DNA from: an uncultured Spirochaetaceae bacterium
GTDB taxonomy: Bacteria > Spirochaetota > Spirochaetia > Treponematales > Treponemataceae
Assembly (NCBI GenBank): GCA_902773215.1
Contig: CACYDQ010000395.1
Span: 1 to 5,445 of the forward strand
Direction: 5' to 3'
DNA length: 5,445 bases
In this document: positions 1 to 5,445 of the stretch, piece after piece
Layout: each line of letters opens with the position of its first letter
How positions within the stretch are numbered: position 1 is the stretch's first letter
The notes under the pieces: model-generated
What the model saw: the letters and a program-made list of their open reading frames with translations, nothing else
Database searches by the model: none
What the model was told of the DNA's origin: nothing
Position numbers and translations under genes: made by a program

Positions 1-163
1 CTGCGGGGAGATGGCGGGCCGCAAGGAGAGCGCGATAATCCTCGCGGGCATGGGCATACGGACGCTGAGCATGGCTCCCCGGCAGATTCCGATCATCAAG
101 TCCACGCTCGCAAGCTTCTCCATCAAGGAGCTGGAAAACATCTCCAGCAAGGCCGTCGTCTAA
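1..163 (+). CDS. ptsI: Phosphoenolpyruvate-protein phosphotransferase (PTS enzyme I), C-terminal end only
   Basis: Partial gene: only the last 53 codons are present (reading frame from base 2, TAA stop at 161-163). The fragment opens with CGEMAG, the motif that holds the acid/base cysteine of the PEP-binding barrel in enzyme I (Cys502 in E. coli numbering). It continues with the family pattern of a hydrophobic strand, GMGIRTLSM, and then IPIIK. Enzyme I takes phosphate from PEP and passes it to HPr in the cytoplasm, feeding sugar PTS transport or carbon regulation. Related PEP enzymes fit less well: PPDK usually has CGEHGG and PEP synthase CGQ-type motifs. From the cysteine to the end there are 53 residues, about 20 fewer than in E. 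coli enzyme I, so the last helix seems to be missing or short. The next gene starts immediately after the stop, so the two are very likely cotranscribed. HPr and the rest of the gene lie outside the window. Confidence 0.9.
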   Translation, partial: CGEMAGRKESAIILAGMGIRTLSMAPRQIPIIKSTLASFSIKELENISSKAVV

Positions 164-931
164 ATGAACAAAAAAATCCTGATCCTCGTGACAGGCATGA
201 TCCTCGTGGCCGGCCTGCTTCCGGCGGCCGCTTCCAAGCCGAACCGCAGGTTGTATCCGTTCAACGAGCTTATCAGCGATGATGACCTGCGGAAGCTTGA
301 GGCGGGTGAAATTGTCATCCGCAACATCAAGGACCGGAAAAACATGTGCATGAGGAAAGGGATAGGAGACTATTCGGATGAAATCCTCACCATGTTCAAT
401 AAGCTGAACCCGGGCTACCTCGCGGAAATCCTCTATATGTTCCCCGAGGAAGGGAACAGCGACCAGTCCATCATATCCCAGGCCGACGCGATTTTCTCCG
501 ACTGGCCCCTCTACAAGGAAGTCATCTATACGGACGAGGACACGGGCAAGAGCAAGCCCCTCTTCCCCGAGGCGGAACTGGTCAAACGGACTGACGGCTA
601 CCGCTGGAAGTCCATTTGGACACACGTCAAGATGGACTTCCTTGCACCCTATGACACCGAGCTCATCATCAAGACAACCGACGACACTTTCTTCTTCAGC
701 CAGATAAACCAGGAGGCGATGAAGTACAAGTTCGTCACCGCCGTCAAGCCTACGAACATGCAGGCCGCCATCTGCTGCTTCAAGTTCCGGGGCAACTGGT
801 TCGTCTACGCGCTCGGCGGCGTGAAGGCACCGGTCATTCCCTTCATACGCAACAAGATTGACCACCAGTTCATCGGCCGCATCGAGGACTTCACCGTCTT
901 CTACATAAGCCGATTCGACATAAAGAGGTAA
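164..931 (+). CDS. Secreted protein of unknown function (spirochaete-type, possibly DUF6675)
   Basis: Hypothetical protein of 255 residues. Residues 1-23 form a clear signal peptide: basic MNKK, a hydrophobic core, then LLPAAA, with likely cleavage after A23. No lipobox cysteine is seen, so the mature protein should be soluble in the periplasm or exported. The mature part begins with a charged stretch around 34-60 (NELISDDDLRKLEAGEIVIR). It ends in a beta-rich half (about 160-250) with many aromatics, including TTDDTFFFSQ near 171 and FRGNWFVYALGG near 208. It has three cysteines (62, 204, 205). The overall look recalls a treponemal family I remember as DUF6675 and, more loosely, lipid-binding folds. 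Both are from memory and unverified. The ATG directly abuts the ptsI stop, and the nearest Shine-Dalgarno-like AAGG (149-152) is 11 bases away, so translation probably depends on coupling to ptsI. The 4-base gap to the next gene suggests a shared operon. Confidence 0.85.
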   Translation: MNKKILILVTGMILVAGLLPAAASKPNRRLYPFNELISDDDLRKLEAGEIVIRNIKDRKNMCMRKGIGDYSDEILTMFNKLNPGYLAEILYMFPEEGNSDQSIISQADAIFSDWPLYKEVIYTDEDTGKSKPLFPEAELVKRTDGYRWKSIWTHVKMDFLAPYDTELIIKTTDDTFFFSQINQEAMKYKFVTAVKPTNMQAAICCFKFRGNWFVYALGGVKAPVIPFIRNKIDHQFIGRIEDFTVFYISRFDIKR

Positions 932-935
932 TCGT

Positions 936-1241
936 ATGATGAACCCACAAACCCTGCTTCTGTGCGGCATTGTCTTCCTTGCCGTCGGCCTCCTGTTCGC
1001 CGCCGCCGGTTTCTGGCTCAGGCTGCCCTCGTCCGTACAGAAAGCCCCCATAAGCAAGATTGCAGGAACTATTTTCTATATCATCGGTGCGCTGACAGCC
1101 ATAAGCGGCCTGTTCGCCATAGCCTTCCACGGCACTGCCAAGAAGACGATGGTGGAGCTGTGCCTGCTCATATACTTGGCCGCAGTCATCGTCCTGCTCC
1201 TCGTGTTCACCTGGCTCGTCAAGGATCCGGGTTCCCGCTAG
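936..1241 (+). CDS. Small inner-membrane protein with three predicted helices, function unknown
   Basis: Protein of 101 residues that I cannot assign to a family. Three hydrophobic segments are visible at about 6-28, 42-64 and 73-95, joined by short loops containing LRLPSSVQKAPISK and HGTAKKT. The tail is short and charged (KDPGSR). It is therefore an integral membrane protein with almost no soluble domain. The start at 936 is preferred over the second ATG at 939 because GAGG at 925-928 sits 7 bases upstream of it. That Shine-Dalgarno lies in the last codons of the secreted-protein gene, whose stop is only 4 bases away, so the two genes are almost certainly cotranscribed and may act together in the envelope. 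It is not a DctQ-type TRAP subunit by appearance: those are longer with four helices, and a separate promoter stands between this gene and the TAXI gene. An overlapping frame (962-1309) was judged to be a shadow. Confidence 0.8.
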   Translation: MMNPQTLLLCGIVFLAVGLLFAAAGFWLRLPSSVQKAPISKIAGTIFYIIGALTAISGLFAIAFHGTAKKTMVELCLLIYLAAVIVLLLVFTWLVKDPGSR

Positions 1242-1265
1242 CCCCTGCCTGCTCCCGGAATTTGA

Positions 1266-1294
1266 TTGATAGCCGGGCGGTTTTGCTGTATAAT
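1266..1294 (+). promoter_or_regulatory. Near-consensus sigma-70 type promoter for the TAXI lipoprotein gene
   Basis: The -35 element TTGATA is at 1266-1271 and the -10 element TATAAT at 1289-1294, with a 17-base spacer. This is one mismatch from the full consensus at ideal spacing. Transcription would begin near 1301, leaving a leader of about 36 bases that contains the Shine-Dalgarno AGGA (1326-1329) 7 bases before the ATG at 1337. The promoter makes the TAXI gene independent of the ptsI operon upstream. No operator-like inverted repeat is obvious around it. Confidence 0.8.
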
Positions 1295-1336
1295 ATTCCT
1301 GCAAGATAACCGTAACGTCTCTTGTAGGATGTCCTT

Positions 1337-2293
1337 ATGAAAAAAACGAAAGTTCTTGTATCCGCGGTCCTGACGCTTTTGGCCATGCCCGCCCTGCTCT
1401 CCTCCTGCTTCCTCAGAAAGAATTTTGTCATGGCGACGGGCGGAGCGAGCGGGACCTATTATCCCCTGGGAACCGCGATAGCCGGCATCTGGAATTACAG
1501 CCTGGGCGACATGAGCGTGAAGGTGATGGCGACCGGGGCTTCCGTGGAGAATATCAGGCTGCTGGCCAAGGGAGAGGCACAGCTCGCCATAGTCCAGAAC
1601 GACGTGCTTGACTACGCCTGGAACGGGACGGATTTGTTCGAAGGGGAAAAAATCGAGGGCATACAGGCAATCGGGACCCTCTATCCCGAGGTCGTGCAGA
1701 TTGCCGCATCCGCCTCAAGCGGCATAGAGGACGTGTCCGGACTACGGGGCCGGAGGGTGTCGGTCGGTGACGAGGAATCTGGCGTTGAGCTGAATGCCAA
1801 GCAGATACTGGAGGGCTACGGCCTGTCGTTCGCTGACATAGAGAAGCATAACTTTTCCTTTAAGGAGAGCGCGGATGCCATGAGCGCGGGTATGCTCGAC
1901 GCATGCTTCATCACGGCGGGCGTGCCCAACGCGGCGCTTCAGGAGCTTGCCTCCGCATCTGACATCGTGCTGATTCCGGTCTCCGGAGCGGAGGCGAAGG
2001 CCGTCTGCACGGGCCACCCTTTTTACACCAAGACCGTCATCCCCGGCGGGACGTACCGGGGCTCGGACGGCGACGTGCAGGCCCTCTCGGTCAAGGCGAC
2101 CCTCGTCGTGAGCGCGTCGCTCAGCGAGGATACCGTCTACCGGATGACCAGGACCCTGTTCGAGAACCTGGAGAAGCTGGGTGCGGCGCACCCCAAGGGC
2201 AGGGACGTGTCCGCGCCGGCCGCCATAAGCGGGGTGACGATATATTTCCATCCGGGTGCGGTCAGGTATTACCGCGAGTGCGGCGCAATGTAA
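1337..2293 (+). CDS. TAXI-family TRAP transporter solute-binding lipoprotein
   Basis: A 318-residue substrate-binding protein of the TAXI type of TRAP transporters. Residues 1-23 form a lipoprotein signal ending in the lipobox LSSC, with C24 as the lipidated residue. The hallmark ATGGASGTYYPLGTAIA follows at 33-49, and the ligand-pocket region MATGASVENIRLL at 64-76 with AQLAIVQNDV at 81-90. Later come HPFY (227-230) with VIPGGTY (234-240) and the C-terminal FHPGAVRYYRE (304-314), all typical of the family. Length is normal and the gene looks intact. In known systems the protein binds small organic acids or amino acids such as glutamate and hands them to a TRAP permease. The substrate cannot be read from the sequence. 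AGGA 7 bases upstream supports the start. No permease gene adjoins it: upstream is the three-helix membrane gene of a different unit, downstream a convergent gene. It may use a permease encoded elsewhere or act as a receptor. Confidence 0.93.
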   Translation: MKKTKVLVSAVLTLLAMPALLSSCFLRKNFVMATGGASGTYYPLGTAIAGIWNYSLGDMSVKVMATGASVENIRLLAKGEAQLAIVQNDVLDYAWNGTDLFEGEKIEGIQAIGTLYPEVVQIAASASSGIEDVSGLRGRRVSVGDEESGVELNAKQILEGYGLSFADIEKHNFSFKESADAMSAGMLDACFITAGVPNAALQELASASDIVLIPVSGAEAKAVCTGHPFYTKTVIPGGTYRGSDGDVQALSVKATLVVSASLSEDTVYRMTRTLFENLEKLGAAHPKGRDVSAPAAISGVTIYFHPGAVRYYRECGAM

Positions 2294-2355
2294 CAGCGTT
2301 TAACAGCCTTCGTACCGGCAAGCCAGCCTTCACTAGGGGGTGGGAACAATCAGCA

Positions 2356-2407
2356 TTTTGCTTCCCGATGGTTACGGTGAGAAAACCGTGAAACTTTTGC
2401 TTCCCGA
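2356..2407 (-). repeat. 13-base direct repeat straddling the stop codon of the large lipoprotein gene
   Basis: On the - strand TCGGGAAGCAAAA occurs at 2407-2395, encoding SGSK near the protein C-terminus. It occurs again at 2368-2356, just past the TAA stop at 2374-2372. The copies are 39 bases apart, exactly 13 codons, so the second also reads SGSK in the same frame if the stop is ignored. This looks like the remnant of a short in-frame duplication of the gene's 3' end. The exact match is short, so a chance origin is not excluded. Confidence 0.6.
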
Positions 2408-5053
2408 AAAGACTTTTCCGTCGTAGCTTGCAGTCACCGTTATATCGGTGGAGCCGGCGGATAGTCCTGTCGCTGTAACCGATTCTCCGGTCGTGGGGCT
2501 TAGGGAAGCAAGCGAAATTATGCCGCTATCACCTGTGGTCCAGCTGTAGCTGCACTCCGAGGCATCCGCGCCTACAAGTGTCGCTGTCAGACTTGCGCTA
2601 TCTCCCACCAGCATCCCGTCGGGACTCCTCCAAGAGGACGAAGCTCCATCCCGCGAGAGGGCAAGCTGAAAGATGGTGATGGTCTTCTCCCCGACAATAA
2701 TCTCACCGGTATCCGTATGCTTCATCTTCACCTTGATTGTGGTGCTGCCGCCGCTACTCGGAAGCACCTGGCATGATGAGCCGGACGTGGCGGCACCGGC
2801 AGAGGCGACGGAGCTGTCGCTGCTCGAATATGAATCCGGGTCTGATAATATATATTCCACGTCGCTTGCGGATATTCCCGTATAGCTGAATATGTAACTG
2901 ATCGAATAGTATGGAATATCCGGTCTGAGGAAGAAACTGCCATCCCCCAGGTTGTCAACTCCGCTCACTATGCTTATTGTCAGCGTAAAGCCCGCCACGC
3001 TGACATTCCTTTCGGCGGACTCCACGGTCACGCCCTTATATGTCGCCGTCGCCTTCACGGTGGTGCTGCCCGCACTGACAGGGGTAAGGGTGGTGTCCTC
3101 GGTGTCCGTGGAGCTTGCCGAAGCAACCTTGCCATCGCCGACTACCCAGCCGTATGTCACGTCCTCCAGGCCGTCCAGGCCGTCAAGCGAGGCTGTCAGG
3201 GCGGCCGAGGCCGTTTCGGAGCACAACATGCTGATTGCGGCAGTGGCTGATGCCGGGAGGCCGCTCCCGCCCAGCTCCAGGTCCAGCACGTACACGTCGA
3301 ATTCTTTTTCCAGTTCCCGGCTTCCCACGGTGGCCTTGACCGTGACCGTGTATTTGCCTCCTGTAGCGCTGCCCACAGTACGAGAGGCATCGCTTCCGGC
3401 AAGCAGGTCCGCAGGACTGCCGCTAGCAGCGGACCAATTATAAGTCACGGACCCGCTGACATTGGACACGGTTGCCGTGACGGTCGCACTTCCGTCCTTC
3501 GCCAGCACAATCTCGCCCGCAACCGCATCTGCACCGACGGAAAGGCTCAGGCCGGCCACGTTCAGGGGATAGCTGCATTCGGCGGACACACCCTTGTACG
3601 TCGCGGTCAGCCTTACGCTCGTCGCTCCCGCAGCAACAGGACTCACCACGGTGCCAGCGCTGTCCGCCGGGCTTACGGAAGCGACGGAGGAATCCAGCAC
3701 TTCCCATGAATAGGTCACTCCCGCGATGGACGGAAGGCCCGTGAGCGAGGCGGTCAGGGACGTAGAATCCGTGTCCTTGTCCGTCAGTATTATGGGGCTG
3801 GCCGTGACCGGGGCAGTACCCGCAGCAGTGCCCCCCGGGATGTCCGTACCGCTCATGCCGGCCTCCAGCACGTACACGTCCAGCTCACGGGTCAACGTCC
3901 TGTCACCCAGGTCCGCCGCCACGGTGACGGTCGACATGCCGCCCAGCACGGGGCTGACAGTCACATTCGCGCCGCTTGAGGCCGAAAGGGATACGATGCC
4001 TTCCGCCGGAGGCACGCTCCAGGTGTATGACGGAGTACCGCCAAAGAGCAGCACGTCCGCGCTGACGCTGACTCCGCTGCCACCCTTCCGCATGACCAGG
4101 AGCATGCGGCCTCCATCAGTCTGTATGCCCGGGGCATCCAGCGTGAGCGTCGCGGCCGTCACGATTGTCGCGGTCGCACTTGCAGTCAGGACAGTGCGTG
4201 TTCCAGCCGCATCCGTATAGGAGGCTTCCACGCTGAACGTCTTCGTCTCGGTTGCCGCGCTGGGCACGTATCCTGTACCGAGCATCTGTGTTACGCTGCG
4301 GCTGAGCGACGGTCCCGTTCCGACGACGTTCCCGGCCTCGTCCGTCCAGCGGTAGGCCACACCCTCGGGGGCTCCTTCGAGCCCGATGATGCTGAACGTC
4401 ACGGAATCGCTGTCCGCCGTGGCGGACGTGTATGCCAGCGTGGACGGGGATGCCGCAGCGGATATACCGGATGGCATGAGCCAGTACTGGCGGCGCAGGC
4501 TTATCTGTATCTGGCTTGTGTCACCGGATATAGTCTGGGTCTTGCTTCCGGCGTACAGCACCGTGCCGTCCGCCGTCTTTACGGACAGGCTTGCCGTTAT
4601 CTCGCTGCCGGACACAAGCGCGGGAATTTCATAGTTGATGTTGCCGTTCACGTCCGCACGGGCCGTCGCCGTGAAGTTTATGCCGCCCCCCGTGATTGTC
4701 AGAGTGGCGTTCCCGCCCGCAGGGAGCCCTATGCCGTCCGCGCTCAGGGTGATGTTCTGTCTTTGCGAAGTGCCTCTTTCTCCCCCGCCCGTCAGGACTG
4801 CCACGATGCTATCCGTGTCGTCTGCGTTCGCCATGGACAGGATGTCTTCCACCCCGACCGAACTGTCCTGCGTGCTGCCCGTGCCGGAAGGGGCGGCAGG
4901 GCTTCCTCCTGTGTATATCGCGCCACCCGAGTCCGATGCCCCACCGTTCCCGTTACAGGAAACGGTGACAAGCAGCAGGGGCAGAAGGAAGAGGAAAAAA
5001 CTCTTTGCGAAAGAAAACGTATGCGTCATGAATCTACGGCGAAGCAGTTTCAA
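2372..5053 (-). CDS. Large Ig-like repeat lipoprotein, probably surface-exposed or periplasmic
   Basis: An 893-residue protein. The N-terminus is basic (MKLLRRRF), followed by a hydrophobic core and a relaxed lipobox TVSC, with C33 the likely lipidated residue. A flexible Gly/Ser/Asn linker follows. Residues about 97-187 form a beta-rich domain (for example ADGTVLYAG near 161). The rest is a string of Ig-like beta-sandwich modules resembling bacterial Big/PKD types, at about 195-300, 301-397, 413-500, 501-590, 600-687, 688-796 and 797-893. Two subtypes seem to alternate. One ends in DVYVL-like strands (392-396, 586-590, weaker at 791-795); the other has a VTYxW core and an ATYKGV strand (484-489, 670-675). 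Composition is rich in Ser, Thr, Ala and Gly, with few cysteines. No enzymatic domain is visible, so a structural, adhesive or binding role is inference. The start is TTG at 5053, backed by AAAGGCGG 6 bases upstream; an ATG at 5029 (residue 9) is the alternative. The gene appears intact and alone in its unit. Confidence 0.88.
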   Translation of the reverse strand: MKLLRRRFMTHTFSFAKSFFLFLLPLLLVTVSCNGNGGASDSGGAIYTGGSPAAPSGTGSTQDSSVGVEDILSMANADDTDSIVAVLTGGGERGTSQRQNITLSADGIGLPAGGNATLTITGGGINFTATARADVNGNINYEIPALVSGSEITASLSVKTADGTVLYAGSKTQTISGDTSQIQISLRRQYWLMPSGISAAASPSTLAYTSATADSDSVTFSIIGLEGAPEGVAYRWTDEAGNVVGTGPSLSRSVTQMLGTGYVPSAATETKTFSVEASYTDAAGTRTVLTASATATIVTAATLTLDAPGIQTDGGRMLLVMRKGGSGVSVSADVLLFGGTPSYTWSVPPAEGIVSLSASSGANVTVSPVLGGMSTVTVAADLGDRTLTRELDVYVLEAGMSGTDIPGGTAAGTAPVTASPIILTDKDTDSTSLTASLTGLPSIAGVTYSWEVLDSSVASVSPADSAGTVVSPVAAGATSVRLTATYKGVSAECSYPLNVAGLSLSVGADAVAGEIVLAKDGSATVTATVSNVSGSVTYNWSAASGSPADLLAGSDASRTVGSATGGKYTVTVKATVGSRELEKEFDVYVLDLELGGSGLPASATAAISMLCSETASAALTASLDGLDGLEDVTYGWVVGDGKVASASSTDTEDTTLTPVSAGSTTVKATATYKGVTVESAERNVSVAGFTLTISIVSGVDNLGDGSFFLRPDIPYYSISYIFSYTGISASDVEYILSDPDSYSSSDSSVASAGAATSGSSCQVLPSSGGSTTIKVKMKHTDTGEIIVGEKTITIFQLALSRDGASSSWRSPDGMLVGDSASLTATLVGADASECSYSWTTGDSGIISLASLSPTTGESVTATGLSAGSTDITVTASYDGKVFSGSKSFTVFSP
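2993..4153 (-). repeat. Tandem duplication of a two-domain Ig-like unit
   Basis: Within the large lipoprotein gene, residues about 301-500 (bases 4153-3554) and 501-687 (bases 3553-2993) align as two copies of a two-module unit. Shared landmarks are DVYVL at 392-396 and 586-590, VTYSW versus VTYGW (446-450 and 632-636), ATYKGV at 484-489 and 670-675, and NVAG versus SVAG before the next unit. At DNA level the clearest survivor is a 17-base identity on the + strand, TCCAGCACGTACACGTC at 3282-3298 and 3864-3880, 582 bases apart. The rest has diverged, so the duplication is old. A more distant third copy probably spans residues 688-893. Confidence 0.7.
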
Positions 5054-5059
5054 AAGTAA

Positions 5060-5067
5060 CCGCCTTT
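5060..5067 (-). promoter_or_regulatory. Ribosome binding site favouring the TTG start of the large lipoprotein gene
   Basis: Read on the - strand, AAAGGCGG lies 6 bases upstream of the TTG at 5053-5051, a good Shine-Dalgarno match at ideal spacing. The alternative ATG at 5029-5027 has no comparable purine-rich site in the 18 bases before it. The site therefore decides the start, adding eight residues (MKLLRRRF) with four basic side chains to the signal peptide. Confidence 0.6.
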
Positions 5068-5087
5068 GAAACAGGCTCGGCCTGCTA

Positions 5088-5117
5088 ATTCTATCACAAA
5101 CGCAAGCAGTTTGCCAA
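5088..5117 (-). promoter_or_regulatory. Candidate promoter of the large lipoprotein gene
   Basis: On the - strand the -35 element TTGGCA (5117-5112) and the -10 element TAGAAT (5093-5088) are separated by 18 bases. Transcription would start near 5081, leaving a leader of about 27 bases that includes the ribosome binding site at 5060-5067. Each hexamer is close to the sigma-70 consensus and the geometry fits the gene. The -35 overlaps that of the opposite promoter. Confidence 0.6.
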
Positions 5118-5140
5118 CATCGTGGACAGGGAGCTATGTT
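5111..5140 (+). promoter_or_regulatory. Weaker candidate promoter of the flavin reductase-like gene
   Basis: The -35 element TTGCCA (5111-5116) and the -10 element TATGTT (5135-5140) are separated by 18 bases. A start near 5147 would give a very short leader of about 12 bases before the ATG at 5159, with only the weak AGAG (5148-5151) as ribosome binding site. The match is moderate and the leader tight, so this is a tentative call. Its -35 occupies nearly the same bases as that of the divergent promoter. Confidence 0.35.
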
Positions 5141-5158
5141 TCGTGCTAGAGTAGCAGT

Positions 5159-5445
5159 ATGTTAAAGACAATACGGCCAGAGGCCATAACCGACAACCCC
5201 TTCAAGCTGATAGGGAGCGACTGGATGCTCATCACCGCCTGCGAGAAGAGCGTGGATGAAGAAGGAAGCATCACGACGGGCCGCGTCAACACGATGACCG
5301 CAAGCTGGGGCGGCCTGGGAGTCCTGTGGAACAAGAGCGTGGCGACGGTCTACGTCCGTCCGACCCGCTACACCAAGGAAATCATGGACAAGACGGACAC
5401 CTTCTCGCTGAGCGTCCTGCCCCAGAAGTACAAGTCCGCGCTGGA
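5159..5445 (+). CDS. Flavin reductase-like (FMN-binding) protein, N-terminal half
   Basis: Partial gene: 95 codons and two bases before the window ends. The ATG at 5159 is the only reasonable start because an in-frame TAG stands at 5147-5149 just upstream. The N-terminal strand NPFKLIGSDWMLITA (residues 13-27), then NTMTASWGGLGVLWNK (44-59) and VRPTRYTKE (66-74), are the recognisable pattern of the flavin reductase-like split-barrel family. That family binds FMN non-covalently, usually as a homodimer in the cytoplasm. Members reduce flavin with NAD(P)H or carry electrons as flavoredoxins; which applies here cannot be told from half the protein. No signal peptide is present. It is transcribed away from the large lipoprotein gene across a 105-base gap. 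The Shine-Dalgarno is weak (AGAG, 7 bases away). Family assignment is strong; the physiological role is open. Confidence 0.9.
   Translation, partial: MLKTIRPEAITDNPFKLIGSDWMLITACEKSVDEEGSITTGRVNTMTASWGGLGVLWNKSVATVYVRPTRYTKEIMDKTDTFSLSVLPQKYKSAL

Noticed and set aside
1254..1284. Hairpin CCCGG/CCGGG followed by TTTT, a possible terminator of the ptsI operon
   Set aside because: The stem is only 5 base pairs with a 14-base loop and a short T run. It also contains the -35 element of the TAXI promoter, and a competing CCGGG at 1227-1231 could pair instead. Too weak to call.
891..1309. Open frames overlapping the three-helix protein gene (- strand 891-1304 and + strand 962-1309)
   Set aside because: Their products are low-complexity Arg/Gly/Gln/His-rich, and they conflict with the better-supported 936-1241 frame, which has a ribosome binding site and clean membrane helices.
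1742..2251. 169-residue open frame on the - strand inside the TAXI gene
   Set aside because: It is fully inside a well-supported conserved gene. The product is Arg/Gly/His-rich with no recognisable motif, as expected of an antisense shadow.
2291..2331. Short repeats TAACAGC (2291-2297, 2301-2307) and CAGCCTTC (2304-2311, 2324-2331) after the TAXI gene
   Set aside because: The units are only 7-8 bases with two copies each and no regular spacing or palindrome. They could be chance and do not resemble CRISPR or an attachment site.
2372..2399. ACGGT/ACCGT hairpin followed by CTTTTG, a possible terminator for the TAXI gene
   Set aside because: The 5-base-pair stem with little extension and only four T residues is marginal, and it lies inside the end of the convergent gene. 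The 2294-2371 gap itself shows no strong intrinsic terminator for either gene.
2952..4220. Long open frames on the + strand opposite the large lipoprotein gene (2952-3443, 3726-4220, also 4386-4634 and 4635-5069)
   Set aside because: All lie in one antisense frame of a GC-rich repetitive gene, lack ribosome binding sites and give no recognisable protein. They are shadows of the - strand gene.

Overview
The window looks like chromosomal DNA from a spirochaete, most likely a GC-rich Treponema from a host-associated or gut setting. This is inferred from gene content, not from a marker gene. The grounds are two predicted lipoproteins (one a long Ser/Thr/Ala/Gly-rich protein with Ig-like repeats), a stand-alone TAXI-type solute-binding lipoprotein, and a small secreted protein of a type I associate with treponemes. 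Nothing points to phage, insertion sequences, CRISPR, tRNA or rRNA.

Left part (1-1241, + strand): the last 53 codons of the PTS enzyme I gene (ptsI), starting at its active-site cysteine motif. It is followed with no gap by a gene for a secreted 255-residue protein of unknown function, then 4 bases later by a gene for a 101-residue protein with three predicted membrane helices. The packing (TAA directly abutting ATG, then a 4-base gap with a Shine-Dalgarno) indicates one transcription unit with translational coupling.

Middle (1242-2293, + strand): a near-consensus sigma-70 type promoter (TTGATA, 17 bases, TATAAT) drives a TAXI-family TRAP-transporter solute-binding lipoprotein. No TRAP permease gene lies beside it in this window.

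Right part (2372-5053, - strand): one large gene for an 893-residue lipoprotein. It has an N-terminal beta-rich domain and then about seven Ig-like modules in which two subtypes appear to alternate, and it converges on the TAXI gene. The 78-base convergent gap (2294-2371) has only weak hairpins. A 13-base direct repeat, exactly in frame, straddles the stop codon of the large gene.

Right edge (5054-5445): a 105-base divergent intergenic region carries two plausible back-to-back promoters whose -35 elements overlap. It separates the large lipoprotein gene from a rightward flavin reductase-like (FMN-binding) gene that runs off the window.

The genes do not form one obvious pathway: a PTS phosphotransfer gene with two coupled envelope proteins of unknown role, an orphan solute receptor, a surface or periplasmic Ig-repeat lipoprotein, and a flavoprotein. 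The parts most likely to be undescribed are the ptsI-linked secreted/membrane pair and the architecture of the Ig-repeat lipoprotein. I found no sign of a complete new multi-gene system.
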